Shown here: in pieces, positions 28,002 to 37,607 of the stretch
Layout: the number at the start of each line of letters is the position of its first letter
Numbering within the stretch: the first letter of the stretch is position 1
Assembly (NCBI RefSeq): GCF_003260095.1
Contig: NZ_PTPX01000002.1
Coordinates: forward strand, 116,330 to 180,329
Reading direction: 5' to 3'
Length of the DNA stretch: 64,000 nucleotides
Origin: Glaesserella australis
GTDB lineage: Bacteria; Pseudomonadota; Gammaproteobacteria; Enterobacterales; Pasteurellaceae
Notes under the pieces: model-generated
Told to the model about the DNA's origin: nothing
What the model saw: the letters and a program-made list of their open reading frames with translations, nothing else
Database searches by the model: none
Made by a program: the position numbers and the translations under genes

Positions 28002-28633
28002 TAGTAAGCCCAATTATCAATACGAATTTTTAAGGTTTGTGCGCCATTTTCCAATACAATCAGTTTGGGTAAATTTGGTGTACGATCTTCGTGATACTCA
28101 ACAAAGCTGGCTTTCCACACGGTTCCATTAACCGCATAATCAAATTGCGATAGTTGGCGTTTTTCATTAACGATATAGTTTGCATTTTTTTCAGGTTGAC
28201 CTTTTACCCAATAAGCGAATTGATCGATAGGGAAAGACACTCCGATGATTTCTTCCATTAATGCCGCCACATCGGCTTCTGTACGGGAGCGACCTTCGCT
28301 ATCAGAAATAGTCATTCCATAGCTGTTGCGCTGTAGTTTTAACGATTTACTGGAAAGGTTTGATGACATTGTTAAACCAAAATTGGTTGGTGTTTTGTAT
28401 TGCCAGTCAAAATGAGAGGAAAAACGTTCTTCAGGCGAAATATAGCCAAATTGTCCCTTTGCGGAATAAGCGTTGATTTTCGCTAATTGTGCAAGATGTT
28501 GCTGCCATTGTGGGTCATTATGTGGAATTTCAACGGTGGGCTTGGTGACTTCCGTCGGCGCATTTAATACCGAATTACAGCCGGTTAAAGCGAGTAACAC
28601 AGTCAGGGATAACAGTTTGGTTAGTTTTTTCAT
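28001..28633 (-). CDS. lolB: Outer-membrane lipoprotein LolB
   Basis: Receives lipoproteins from LolA and inserts them in the outer membrane. A lipoprotein signal with lipobox LTGC places the acylated Cys at residue 19; the following residue is Asn rather than Asp, so it should be sorted to the outer membrane. Length is 210 aa, matching E. coli LolB. Segments [18 protein letters not shown] and the conserved YWVKGQP are family-typical. First gene of lolB-ispE-prs. Confidence 0.94.
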   Translation of the reverse strand: MKKLTKLLSLTVLLALTGCNSVLNAPTEVTKPTVEIPHNDPQWQQHLAQLAKINAYSAKGQFGYISPEERFSSHFDWQYKTPTNFGLTMSSNLSSKSLKLQRNSYGMTISDSEGRSRTEADVAALMEEIIGVSFPIDQFAYWVKGQPEKNANYIVNEKRQLSQFDYAVNGTVWKASFVEYHEDRTPNLPKLIVLENGAQTLKIRIDNWAY

Positions 28634-28791
28634 ATTGTGAGTTTATTGCGTAATCTGATGTAATCAATGGAAGAAGTATAGCATAAATTCTAATATTCCC
28701 ATTATTTGATGCATTTCTCTTGTAATAAGCCAAAGAAATCCACAACCATTCGTCTAAATGCCGACATTCTCGGGTATTTTAAAACCCAGTG

Positions 28792-28890
28792 CCGTGGGAA
28801 TACCCACGGTTAAGCATAGAAGCATTCCTTTGGAATGCCAAACTATCCCAAAGGGATAGCTCTATGCTTAACCTAGGGTAAAACCCTAGG
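28792..28890. repeat. Multi-hairpin interspersed element, copy A
   Basis: From left to right: palindrome CCGTGGG..CCCACGG (28792-28809), TTAAGCATAG (28810-28819), hairpin GCATTCC-TTT-GGAATGC, hairpin CTATCCC-AAA-GGGATAG, CTATGCTTAA (28862-28871 region), palindrome CCTAGGGT..ACCCTAGG (28872-28890). TTAAGCATAG pairs with CTATGCTTAA, closing a three-way structure. An inverted copy lies at 60782-60881 with compensating changes in both inner hairpins. It fills the middle of the 331-base gap between lolB and glnD; nothing else was seen there. Confidence 0.88.
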
Positions 28891-28964
28891 TATCAAAAAA
28901 GATGTTCGTTATAAATGAGCGTCATCGGGGATGACGTCAATAATCAGGCTATTTATTCTTACCC

Positions 28965-31535
28965 CTATTCCAACAACGTCATCAATCTTTGTTTTAACAT
29001 TCTCTGTTCTTCATCACTTAATGCGGTATCTTGTTGATTACTTACCACAAAGAAATCTTCAACACGTTCGCCGATAGTGGTGATTTTCGCATTGAGTAAG
29101 TTAAGATGAAGTTCGCTAAAAATATAGCCAATTTGTGCCAATAAGCCTTCTCGGTCAAGGGTAAACAGCTCGAAAGCGGTTTGATTTGGCTGAGAATTTG
29201 CTAAAAAGCGGATTTTGGTTTTACGTTTAAATGATTGATGTTTAACGGGTTTTTTATTCGGGCTAAAGGCTTTATTCATGCCAACCGTCAGTGTATTCAG
29301 TAACGCTGTGCGGATCTGTTCGCTACGTTCATTATCTAAAGGCTGTCCGTTCATTTCCGTAATAATAAAGCTATCAAGTACAAAACCATTTTCACTGGTG
29401 ATAATTTGTGCATCATGAATACTGACTTTCTTCTGGCTTAGGGTTTGAGCGATACGAGCAAACAGTTGCATTTGATCGGCGCAGTGAATAAAAATTTCGG
29501 TGGCTCCCCGAGCGTACTGATTGCTGATAAGCACCATCGGTAATTGTGGATATTTAAGGTAATGCAAGGCATGCCAATATAGTTGAGTTGGGCTATTTCG
29601 GACAAAATAACTTTCGGGGCAGCCTTGCCAAAATTGTGCCAGTAAAGCGTGTTGCTCTTCTGCAATCACTTGAGTAAGCTGTGAAAACGCTGCTTGTCGA
29701 TGATCTTGGCTCAATTTTTGATGATCGAGAGCCTGTTCATCGCCTAGCTGTAATTGCTGTTCAGTGAATTGGTATAGCTTCATAAAGAGCGAGCGTTTCC
29801 AATCATTCCATAAACTTTCATTTGTAGCGCAAATATCGGCAACGGTTAAGCAGGTTAGTGCGCTTAAAGCGGTGGGATTATTCACGATTTTTGCAAAGGT
29901 TTTAACCACATCAGGATCGTGAATATCTCGGCGTTGTGCCGTGATAGACATAGTTAAATGTTCTGCAACAAGCCATGCCATATAATCCGTTTCTTCTTGA
30001 TTAAAACCATGTTGTTCAGCAAAAAGTCGCATATCAACCGCACCAACCGTGGCATGCTCGCCTTCTCTACCTTTGGCGATATCATGAAAAAGCGCAGCCA
30101 AATAGAGCAGTGGGCGTTTTGGCAAGGTCGGAAAAATGTGGCAACAAAGTGGATGTTGCCCTGCATTTTCAATTTGTAAAAAACTTTCGAGTTTCAGCAT
30201 CACTCGAATGGTGTGTTCATCAACCGTATAAATATGAAAGAGATCAAACTGCATCAAGCCTTGAATACCTTTCCATTGTGGAATATAAGCGGTGAGTACG
30301 CCTAATTGATGCATAGGCACGATGGCTCTTTTTACCACGTCAGGTTGAGAAAACAGTTGGATAAAACGAGAGCGAGCTTGCGGTATTTCGCATAATGGGC
30401 GAGATAAACTTTGTAAAGCTAAGCGTAGCTGTCGTAATGTGGTGGTTTCTGCCACGCTCTGTGCGTGTTCAGTTAAATGGAAAAAGAGATCTAAAATGCG
30501 TTCAGGTTGTTGCTTAAAAATCAATGGGTTACTACAAATTAAGGTGTTATTTTGTAAGTAAAAGTACGGATCAAGCGGTTGTTTTTGTCCATTTTTTTGC
30601 AAAGGCGATAAAACCGTTTGCTCAAAGTGATCGAGCAAAAGTTGAGTAAGCACAGAAATAGATTGCGTTGCTTGAAAGAAATCTTTCATCATCGCTTCTA
30701 CAGGTTGATTGCCTTCACCTTGATAGCCAAGCTGTTCACTTAATTGTAATTGGCGATCAAAGCGCAGACGGTTGTCGTAGCGTTTAAGTTGTAGATGTAA
30801 GGCAAAGCGCATACGAAACAGCGTGCGTTGTGCTTGCTGAAGTTCTAAAAACTCTTCAGGGTAGAGTAGCCCTTTTTCAAAGAGATCATCTAAGCTGTGC
30901 AGACCATAGTGACGTAGCATGATCCAAGAAAGCAAATGCAGGTCACGTAGCCCACCGGGACTATGTTTGAGATCGGGTTCGAGATTATAGCTCGTGTTGT
31001 GATAACGGGCGTAACGTTCTGTTTTTTCCGCTATTTTAGCTGCAAAAAAGTGCTGAATTGCCCAAAAATCTGCATGAAACAGTTGACTTATCAGTTGTTG
31101 CCAAAGCCTTTCATTCCCTGTAAGAAAACGGCTTTCTAGCATATTGGTGGCAACAGAAATTTCCGCTCTACCAATTTCAAGGCATTCTGCAATGGTTCTT
31201 ATACTTGTGCCAAGCTGTAATTTGCTATCCCACAATAAATTAAACATCGCATTGAGTTGAGATTGGCTTTGTTCGTCTAATGGCTGTTCACTTAATACTA
31301 AAATATCGAGATCAGACAGCGGAAACATCTCTTTTCGCCCATATCCCCCGACGGCAATCAAGGCAAGATCTTGGCGATCAGCAAAACCAATTTGGTGCCA
31401 TAAATCAAGCAATAGTGAGTCGTAAAAATCACTACGTTGCGTTAACAGCGCCATGATATTTTTTTCAGTAAAGCAAGATTTTTGCACTAAGGTAAATTCG
31501 GTGAGTTGGGTTTTGAGTGTTTGACTGTCGATCAT
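28965..31535 (-). CDS. glnD: Bifunctional uridylyltransferase / uridylyl-removing enzyme GlnD
   Basis: Nitrogen sensor that uridylylates PII at low glutamine and reverses it at high glutamine. Length is 856 aa. Domains: nucleotidyltransferase with GGYGRKEMFPLSDLDIL (63-79; Asp75 and Asp77 bind metal), GlnD PII-uridylyltransferase helical region, HD domain with LFHDIAKGREGEH, and two C-terminal ACT domains (the second ends the protein). Nothing is truncated. It is monocistronic: the ushA terminator lies upstream and a repeat element downstream. Confidence 0.97.
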   Translation of the reverse strand: MIDSQTLKTQLTEFTLVQKSCFTEKNIMALLTQRSDFYDSLLLDLWHQIGFADRQDLALIAVGGYGRKEMFPLSDLDILVLSEQPLDEQSQSQLNAMFNLLWDSKLQLGTSIRTIAECLEIGRAEISVATNMLESRFLTGNERLWQQLISQLFHADFWAIQHFFAAKIAEKTERYARYHNTSYNLEPDLKHSPGGLRDLHLLSWIMLRHYGLHSLDDLFEKGLLYPEEFLELQQAQRTLFRMRFALHLQLKRYDNRLRFDRQLQLSEQLGYQGEGNQPVEAMMKDFFQATQSISVLTQLLLDHFEQTVLSPLQKNGQKQPLDPYFYLQNNTLICSNPLIFKQQPERILDLFFHLTEHAQSVAETTTLRQLRLALQSLSRPLCEIPQARSRFIQLFSQPDVVKRAIVPMHQLGVLTAYIPQWKGIQGLMQFDLFHIYTVDEHTIRVMLKLESFLQIENAGQHPLCCHIFPTLPKRPLLYLAALFHDIAKGREGEHATVGAVDMRLFAEQHGFNQEETDYMAWLVAEHLTMSITAQRRDIHDPDVVKTFAKIVNNPTALSALTCLTVADICATNESLWNDWKRSLFMKLYQFTEQQLQLGDEQALDHQKLSQDHRQAAFSQLTQVIAEEQHALLAQFWQGCPESYFVRNSPTQLYWHALHYLKYPQLPMVLISNQYARGATEIFIHCADQMQLFARIAQTLSQKKVSIHDAQIITSENGFVLDSFIITEMNGQPLDNERSEQIRTALLNTLTVGMNKAFSPNKKPVKHQSFKRKTKIRFLANSQPNQTAFELFTLDREGLLAQIGYIFSELHLNLLNAKITTIGERVEDFFVVSNQQDTALSDEEQRMLKQRLMTLLE

Positions 31536-31562
31536 GGTGATAAATTAAGTGAAGTACATGCA

Positions 31563-31613
31563 AATAGAAAAAAGCGGTACATTTGCAAAAGTCAGGGCAA
31601 AATGTACCGCTTG
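31563..31613 (-). terminator. Terminator of ushA built from inverted uptake signals
   Basis: AAGCGGTACAT (31572-31582) and ATGTACCGCTT (31602-31612) are exact complements; the minus strand then runs into T-rich sequence. The spacer includes TTTGCAAAA. The arms are uptake-signal cores, so this hairpin doubles as the ushA terminator. Confidence 0.75.
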
Positions 31614-31621
31614 TAGATGAA

Positions 31622-33268
31622 TTATTTGAAGATCACATCATCTTTTGGATCATATTTTGATGCATCAATTGGTGTATTTTCTTCAAAATATTTTTTCAAC
31701 ATTTCAGCATCAATAAAGCCTGTATTTACGTAGCTTGGGTGTTTTTTCAGGATTGGATAGCCGTCACCACCTGCTGCACAATAGTCTGGCACAGAGACTT
31801 TATATTTCTTATTAAGATCAAGTGGTTTACCGCCAATTTTCACATCAGAAACTTGTTTTGCTGTGCGATCAACAACCATTGAAATACCTGCAAATTGCGG
31901 ATAAGCCCCCATATCGACTTCTTTTAACGCAACCACATTTAAGTAATCAAGTAACTCTTGACCAGTGAGATCAACTGTTGCAATCATGTTACCAAATGGT
32001 TGAACCGTCAATAGATCTTTATAAGTTACATTGCCTTCATTGATTGACGCACGGATACCACCTGAATTCATGATACCAATGTCTGCTTTAACACGCTCCA
32101 TTTGTGATTGAGCAATCAAGCGACCTAAGTTAGTTTGGTGGAAACGAATCACTTTACGATCGCCTTCTAAGATACCACCTTTCACTTCACCTACTTTTAC
32201 ATTCAAGAGTTTATCGCCTTCATCTTGGTATTTTTTCAAGTGGTCAAATACGGCTTTATCTTCAGGGATTTCTTCTTGATAGAGTTTATATTCGCTTTTA
32301 CCATCTTCCAATTTCACTTTTTGTTTTAAGTTGATTGGAATGAGTTCGTAGTTAACTAATTTAGTTTCGCCGTTCTTAAATTCAAAATCTGCACGACCTA
32401 AGAATTTACCCCATTCGCCAGCTTGAACAATCCAAGTACCGTTTTGGAAATCAGGTTTACACTCCTCGCCAGGTGTGTATTTGAGTTTAAAGACGCCTTT
32501 TTCATCCATACAAACCGTATCATGAGTATGTCCACCGATAATTAAATCTAAAGCTCCTTTATCAACACCACGAGCAAGAGAAACATCACCTGGTGCGTTC
32601 ATACCGTGTTGTTCATCAAAGTAGTAACCCATATGCGTAAGAGCAATACTCACATCTGGTTTTTCTGTTTTTTGAACTTTAGCTAAGGTTTCTTTTGCTG
32701 TTTGGATTGGGTCTTTGAAAATGACATTTTCAGTCACATCAGGGTTGCCCAATTTTGCAGTATCTTCGGTCGTTAAACCGATCACCGCAAATTTCAAACC
32801 ACCTTTATCGAAGGTAACATAAGGTTTTACTAAGGTTTTATTAGTTTTTTTGTTAATCACGTTAGCAGAGATAAATGGGAATTTTGCCCATTTTTCTTGC
32901 ATATCTAGAATTTGTAGAGGATAGTCAAACTCGTGGTTACCTAATACTGCAGCTTCAACACCTAGCATATTTAGGCCTTCAATATCTGGTTTCGCATTTT
33001 GCATATCAGATTCAGGTACACCTGTATTAAAGTCACCAGCATGAAGGAAAATGACTTCACCACCTTTTTCAGCCACTTCTTTACGGACTTTGTCAATCGC
33101 TGTTTTATTTGCAGCAAAGCCGTATTCTCCTTTATCATTTTTCCAGAAATGACCGTGTGTATCATTTAAGTGTAAAACGGTAAATTTATACGTTTTATCC
33201 GTTTCATAAGCCATAGCTGTTGTTGCACTAATACATGCAAGAGCAAGTAGAGTTTTATTAAATTTCAT
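31622..33268 (-). CDS. ushA: Periplasmic 5'-nucleotidase / UDP-sugar hydrolase
   Basis: Secreted metallophosphoesterase that dephosphorylates external nucleotides and UDP-sugars; in this family such enzymes also help process external NAD. A signal peptide spans about 1-20 (ATTAMA). Metal ligand motifs LNDTHGHF, HAGDFNTG, LGNHEFD, THMGYY and GGHTHD lie in the N-terminal domain; the C-terminal nucleotidase domain has NSGGIRASI and AAGGDGYP. Length 548 aa and near-full collinearity favour UshA over the longer NadN (about 600 aa). Confidence 0.93.
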   Translation of the reverse strand: MKFNKTLLALACISATTAMAYETDKTYKFTVLHLNDTHGHFWKNDKGEYGFAANKTAIDKVRKEVAEKGGEVIFLHAGDFNTGVPESDMQNAKPDIEGLNMLGVEAAVLGNHEFDYPLQILDMQEKWAKFPFISANVINKKTNKTLVKPYVTFDKGGLKFAVIGLTTEDTAKLGNPDVTENVIFKDPIQTAKETLAKVQKTEKPDVSIALTHMGYYFDEQHGMNAPGDVSLARGVDKGALDLIIGGHTHDTVCMDEKGVFKLKYTPGEECKPDFQNGTWIVQAGEWGKFLGRADFEFKNGETKLVNYELIPINLKQKVKLEDGKSEYKLYQEEIPEDKAVFDHLKKYQDEGDKLLNVKVGEVKGGILEGDRKVIRFHQTNLGRLIAQSQMERVKADIGIMNSGGIRASINEGNVTYKDLLTVQPFGNMIATVDLTGQELLDYLNVVALKEVDMGAYPQFAGISMVVDRTAKQVSDVKIGGKPLDLNKKYKVSVPDYCAAGGDGYPILKKHPSYVNTGFIDAEMLKKYFEENTPIDASKYDPKDDVIFK

Positions 33269-33353
33269 AATGTTTCCTTTAGTTTTTGGGTGAAAAAAAT
33301 ATGTATTTAATTGAATATAAGTAAGATATTTCCACTTAAGCCTATTAAGTATT

Positions 33354-33716
33354 TTAGTTAAATAGAATCAGTAACCAAGTTAGACCAGTAATCAGCATGG
33401 CGACAAAAACCGCCGCAGAGCCAATATCTTTCGCTCGGCCTGAAAGTTCATGGTATTCAGAGCCAATACGATCGACGACAGATTCGACAGCACTATTGAG
33501 TAATTCAGCAACAAGTACTAAAAGCACAGAGCCAACTAATAAAATTTTTTCTATAGCACCATCGCCTAAATAAAAACCGAGTGGAATCATAAAAAAAGAA
33601 AGCCACACTTCTTGACGAAATGCGGCTTCATGAATATAGGCGCTTTTCAGGCCTTTCATAGAATAGCCTGCAGCACGAATAATGCGTTGAAAATTTGCTT
33701 TGTTTTCAGGTTTCAT
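33354..33716 (-). CDS. dgkA: Diacylglycerol kinase
   Basis: Small integral membrane kinase that returns diacylglycerol to phosphatidic acid, 120 aa with three membrane helices. The signature LLNSAVESVVDRIG contains the conserved Glu and Asn of the active site; EAAFRQEVWLSFF carries the conserved N-terminal Glu and Gln. Upstream of ushA on the same strand with an 85-base gap. Confidence 0.95.
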   Translation of the reverse strand: MKPENKANFQRIIRAAGYSMKGLKSAYIHEAAFRQEVWLSFFMIPLGFYLGDGAIEKILLVGSVLLVLVAELLNSAVESVVDRIGSEYHELSGRAKDIGSAAVFVAMLITGLTWLLILFN

Positions 33717-33854
33717 TAAATTCTCGTTAAAAAATAAAAAGAAGGCTGATATTCTACCTAAACCAATCGTTTACGGAAAGGGATTGATGGAACATTTGGA
33801 TAAATATTGTAAGATATTTAGCAGAGTGAACTTTTTTAAAAAAGTTCCCAAATT

Positions 33855-33870
33855 TGTGAAAATCTTTACA
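33855..33870 (+). promoter_or_regulatory. Possible CRP site upstream of sstT
   Basis: TGTGA-AAATCT-TTACA differs from the CRP consensus TGTGA-N6-TCACA at one position. It lies 114 bases before sstT. Just upstream is a 10-bp A/T hairpin, GAACTTTTTT / AAAAAAGTTC (33828-33848). The rest of the 267-base space holds an uptake-signal core near 33878. Confidence 0.45.
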
Positions 33871-33983
33871 AAAATTACCGCTTGACTATTCCATTCTGAC
33901 ATTTTTTCCGCTAATCTCACGGTCTTTATTTAGGTGAATAGGCGACTGACCGCTTATTTTATTGTTATCTTACAGGAAATGTT

Positions 33984-35195
33984 ATGAGTAGTTCTTCATT
34001 ATCTTCTAAATTATTAGGCGGTAATCTCGTATTACGTATTGCCGTTTTTCTTGTGCTCGGTATTCTCCTAGCATTAGTTAATCCTGAATGGGCTAAAAAT
34101 GTTGGTGTTTTAGGTCAATTCTTTGTGAAATCATTACGTGCGATTGCACCGATTCTTGTATTTGTATTAGTGCTTTCAGCTATTGCAAATAAGGAAGTTG
34201 GTTCTGATGGTCGTTTAAAACCTATTCTTGTCATGTATGTTTTAGGTACATTTATTGCAGCGGTAACAGCAGTTATCTTAAGCTATATGTTCCCAACAAC
34301 ACTTGAATTAGTGACTAGCCCAGATGGTCTTGCACCACCACAAGGTGTGGGTGAAGTTTTAAAAACCGTGATTTTTAACTTAGTTGATAACCCATTAGGT
34401 GCAATCACAAACGGTAACTTTATTGGTATTTTGACTTGGGCAATTGGTCTAGGTATTGCGTTGCGTCATGCTGCACCTAGCACAAAAGTATTCTTAAATG
34501 ATCTCTCTGATGCAGTTTCATTTGTTGTGAAAGTCGTTATTGCTTTTGCTCCAATCGGCGTATTTGGTTTAGTGGCAGAAACGATGGCAACGAATGGTGT
34601 CGATGCCTTTGTTGGTTATGCACGTTTATTAGCCGTATTATTAGGTGCGATGGCAATTGTTGCTTTCATCTTAAACCCATTATTAGTGTATTGGAAAATC
34701 CGTCGCAATCCGTATCCATTAACATTCACTTGCTTGCGTGAAAGTGGTGTAACGGCATTCTTTACACGTAGTTCTGCAGCGAACATTCCTGTAAATATGG
34801 GACTTGCAAAACGTTTAGGCTTAAAAGAAGAGATCTATTCTGTTTCAATTCCATTGGGTGCAACTATTAACATGGCGGGTGCGGCAATTACAATTACCGT
34901 ATTAACCCTTGCAGCAGCTTATACACAAGGCATTACACCAGACCTTTGGACTGCAATATTATTAAGCTTTGTGGCTTCAATCTGTGCTTGTGGTGCTTCA
35001 GGTGTTGCGGGCGGTTCATTATTGTTAATCCCACTTGCGTGTAGCTTATTTAACATTCCAAATGATGTTGCAGCTCAAGTTATCGGCGTAGGTTTCATCA
35101 TTGGTGTCGTTCAAGACTCTGCTGAAACAGCGCTTAACTCATCAACTGACGTATTATTTACCGCAGCGGTAAGTATGGCTGATGAAAATAAATAA
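33984..35195 (+). CDS. sstT: Sodium/serine-threonine symporter
   Basis: DAACS-family (SLC1-like) importer of serine and threonine with sodium, inner membrane, 403 aa. Family features: glycine-rich membrane segments, [14 protein letters not shown] (serine-rich hairpin), [12 protein letters not shown], and [19 protein letters not shown] near the C-terminus. AGGAAATGTT precedes the ATG. Monocistronic with a strong terminator. Confidence 0.95.
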   Translation: MSSSSLSSKLLGGNLVLRIAVFLVLGILLALVNPEWAKNVGVLGQFFVKSLRAIAPILVFVLVLSAIANKEVGSDGRLKPILVMYVLGTFIAAVTAVILSYMFPTTLELVTSPDGLAPPQGVGEVLKTVIFNLVDNPLGAITNGNFIGILTWAIGLGIALRHAAPSTKVFLNDLSDAVSFVVKVVIAFAPIGVFGLVAETMATNGVDAFVGYARLLAVLLGAMAIVAFILNPLLVYWKIRRNPYPLTFTCLRESGVTAFFTRSSAANIPVNMGLAKRLGLKEEIYSVSIPLGATINMAGAAITITVLTLAAAYTQGITPDLWTAILLSFVASICACGASGVAGGSLLLIPLACSLFNIPNDVAAQVIGVGFIIGVVQDSAETALNSSTDVLFTAAVSMADENK

Positions 35196-35214
35196 TTCAA
35201 TTTAATCGTAATGA

Positions 35215-35244
35215 AAGGGGCAATCGTAGATTGCCCCTTATTTT
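35215..35244 (+). terminator. Intrinsic terminator of sstT
   Basis: Perfect 10-bp arms AAGGGGCAAT / ATTGCCCCTT with a 5-base loop and a T tail. Confidence 0.9.
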
Positions 35245-35324
35245 TGTGATCTCCGTCGAAAAACGTCATTTTTCTACTTTTCTCTCTTTTTATCATTGGC
35301 ATACTGCAACTCTTTAGGTTGAGT

Positions 35325-37607
35325 ATGTTGATGATGTCTGTTGATCGTTTCTGTTTCGCCCTTTTTGTCGGGCTGTTGCCGTTAATGTGGCTGCCGTTTT
35401 CGTGGCTACTTTACGGGGTGGTGATTTCGCTAGTCGTGGCTTTTTGGGGGCTGGTTCGCTCTCAGGCTATGCTGTTGCTATTAGGCGGCATACTAGCAGT
35501 GAGTTATTCTCACATTTTTTATCTTGCAAAAGATCAAAAACAACGCACCGCTTTCAAGGTGCAAGAGCAGATTGAAGTCACGCAAATTTTAAAGCAACAG
35601 GATTATCAAACGGCAATCGTCAAGCGTAGTAACGGTGAACAACTTTATGCAAATTGGCAATCAGACACACCTTTGATACTAAACGCCATTTATCAGGCAG
35701 AATTATTGATCAAACCCTTATCGGCTCGCTTAAATGATGGAAATTTTGACCGTCAGCGTTGGTATTTGGCTCAAGGGATTTCAGACATAGTAACCATTAA
35801 AAATGCAAAACAAGTGAGCGAGCAGCTAAACCTGCGAACCCATTGGCTTTACCGAATGAAACAGCAGACCGAACCCTTTGTCACACAAGGCTTGTTGCTT
35901 GCATTGGCATTTGGCGAACGAGCGTGGTTAAGTCAGGAACATTGGGCGATTTTTCAGCAAACGACAACGGCACATCTTATTGCCATTTCAGGTTCGCATA
36001 TTGTGTTGGTTTATCTGTTGGCGTTTTGGATCGCGAAAATGGGGCAGTGGGTGCTGTTGCGTTTTAGGTTGTTACAAGCGGTGGGATTTTCGCTCTATTT
36101 TGCAAGGGCGGTGGGTTGGCTTTCGGCGTTGGGATACAGCTATTTGGCAGGTTTTCAGATTCCAACGGTTCGGGCAATGGTGGCGATTTCGTTGCTACTG
36201 CTAATTCAGTTTGCTCGGCGACATTATACGCCGTGGCAGTTGTGGCTTCGGGGTGTAGTGCTGTTGATTGTGCTTGATCCGCTCACCTTACTGTCCGACA
36301 GCTTTTGGCTTTCGGTGTTGGCGGTGGCAAGTTTGATTATTTGGTATCAGCACTTTCCGCTCAAGCGGTGGGATTTTGTCAAAAATTTGCAATATCGATC
36401 AGTTCGACTGCTATTAGAGCTGTTTCATTTACAGCTCGGCATTTGGCTGGTGTTTTCTCCTATTCAACTCAGCTTTTTTGACGGCACATCGCCTTTTGCG
36501 TTAGTGGCGAATATGATTGTGGTTCCCCTTTATAGTTTTATTGTTATCCCATTGATTTTATTTAGTTTATTAACAGATAACTTGTTGCAAACGTGGTGGC
36601 TTTGCCATTATATCGCTGAATGGGGTATTCACCTGATTGAACCGCTTTCGCACCATTGGATCGATTTAAGTTATGAACATCAATGGGTTTTAGTCTGTGC
36701 TAATCTGTTGATTTTATTCAGCCTTTACACTTTTCTACAACGCCTATCTTTTGCTTATTGGCTGGCAACAATTTTAGTGCCTTTTACTTTGTGGATTGGC
36801 TTTTATTTGCAAAAAGAGATCAATAAACCACCGCTTGTTAAATGGGTGAATTTTGACGTAGGGCAAGGGTTGGCAATGGGGCTAATCTATCAACAACAGG
36901 GCAAAGCCAAAGCGGTGTTGTACGACACGGGCGTGGCGTGGCAGGGTGGTTCAATGGCGGAGTTGGAAATTTTGCCCTATTTACACCGCAATGGGATTGA
37001 TGTGGAAGCCATTGTGGTCAGCCACGATGATAAGGATCACGCTGGTGGCGTGTTGCCGTTACTTCAAGCATACCCAAAGGCAAGGTTGATTTTGTCGGGC
37101 AAAAATCAGTACAACGAAAACATCGCCGAGCCTTGCATTGCAGGCAATCAGTGGCAATTTGGCAAATTTAAGTTGGAAGCTATTTATCCAATGCAGTTAG
37201 TAGAGCGAGCGAAAAACGAACATTCTTGCGTTCTATTAGTTTCTATCGGACAGTACAAATTGCTTTTAACCGGCGACAGTGGCGTGGCAGAAGAACGGCA
37301 ATATGTTCAACAAGTCGGCAAAATTGATTTTCTCCAAGTCGGACATCACGGCAGCAAAACCAGCACCAGCCAAACCCTGTTGGCTCACACCCAGCCCACT
37401 TGGGCGATCATCTCCGCAGGGCGTTGGAACCCGTGGGAAATGCCCAATAGCCAAGTTACACAACGGCTAGAGCAGTATCAAGTACAGTGGCTTAATACCG
37501 CAAAGGTGGGCATGATCCAAGTAGATTTTTATGAAAATAACTACAAAATAGCTGTGGCAAGAGATAGATTGAATCCCTGGTACCAACAGCTTTTTGGAAA
37601 TGAATGA
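35325..37607 (+). CDS. comEC: ComEC/Rec2 DNA-uptake channel
   Basis: Inner-membrane channel that brings one DNA strand into the cytoplasm during natural transformation. The ATG at 35325 is preferred over the TTG at 35319 because AGG lies 7 bases before it; the product is 760 aa (H. influenzae Rec2 is of similar size). Order: N-terminal membrane segments, DUF4131-like soluble domain (about 60-160), the competence domain with LALAFGERAWLS and LIAISGSHIVLVY, more membrane helices, then a C-terminal metallo-beta-lactamase-like domain (SHDDKDHAGG, GHHGSKTS). All motifs are intact, so the strain has this part of the competence machinery. The gene carries uptake signals of its own. It ends with no gap against convergent queA. 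Confidence 0.94.
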   Translation: MLMMSVDRFCFALFVGLLPLMWLPFSWLLYGVVISLVVAFWGLVRSQAMLLLLGGILAVSYSHIFYLAKDQKQRTAFKVQEQIEVTQILKQQDYQTAIVKRSNGEQLYANWQSDTPLILNAIYQAELLIKPLSARLNDGNFDRQRWYLAQGISDIVTIKNAKQVSEQLNLRTHWLYRMKQQTEPFVTQGLLLALAFGERAWLSQEHWAIFQQTTTAHLIAISGSHIVLVYLLAFWIAKMGQWVLLRFRLLQAVGFSLYFARAVGWLSALGYSYLAGFQIPTVRAMVAISLLLLIQFARRHYTPWQLWLRGVVLLIVLDPLTLLSDSFWLSVLAVASLIIWYQHFPLKRWDFVKNLQYRSVRLLLELFHLQLGIWLVFSPIQLSFFDGTSPFALVANMIVVPLYSFIVIPLILFSLLTDNLLQTWWLCHYIAEWGIHLIEPLSHHWIDLSYEHQWVLVCANLLILFSLYTFLQRLSFAYWLATILVPFTLWIGFYLQKEINKPPLVKWVNFDVGQGLAMGLIYQQQGKAKAVLYDTGVAWQGGSMAELEILPYLHRNGIDVEAIVVSHDDKDHAGGVLPLLQAYPKARLILSGKNQYNENIAEPCIAGNQWQFGKFKLEAIYPMQLVERAKNEHSCVLLVSIGQYKLLLTGDSGVAEERQYVQQVGKIDFLQVGHHGSKTSTSQTLLAHTQPTWAIISAGRWNPWEMPNSQVTQRLEQYQVQWLNTAKVGMIQVDFYENNYKIAVARDRLNPWYQQLFGNE

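Noticed and set aside
33700-33885. Small gene upstream of sstT (61 codons)
   Set aside because: It overlaps the dgkA start on the other strand, crosses an A/T hairpin, and has a low-complexity lysine-rich product with no ribosome site.
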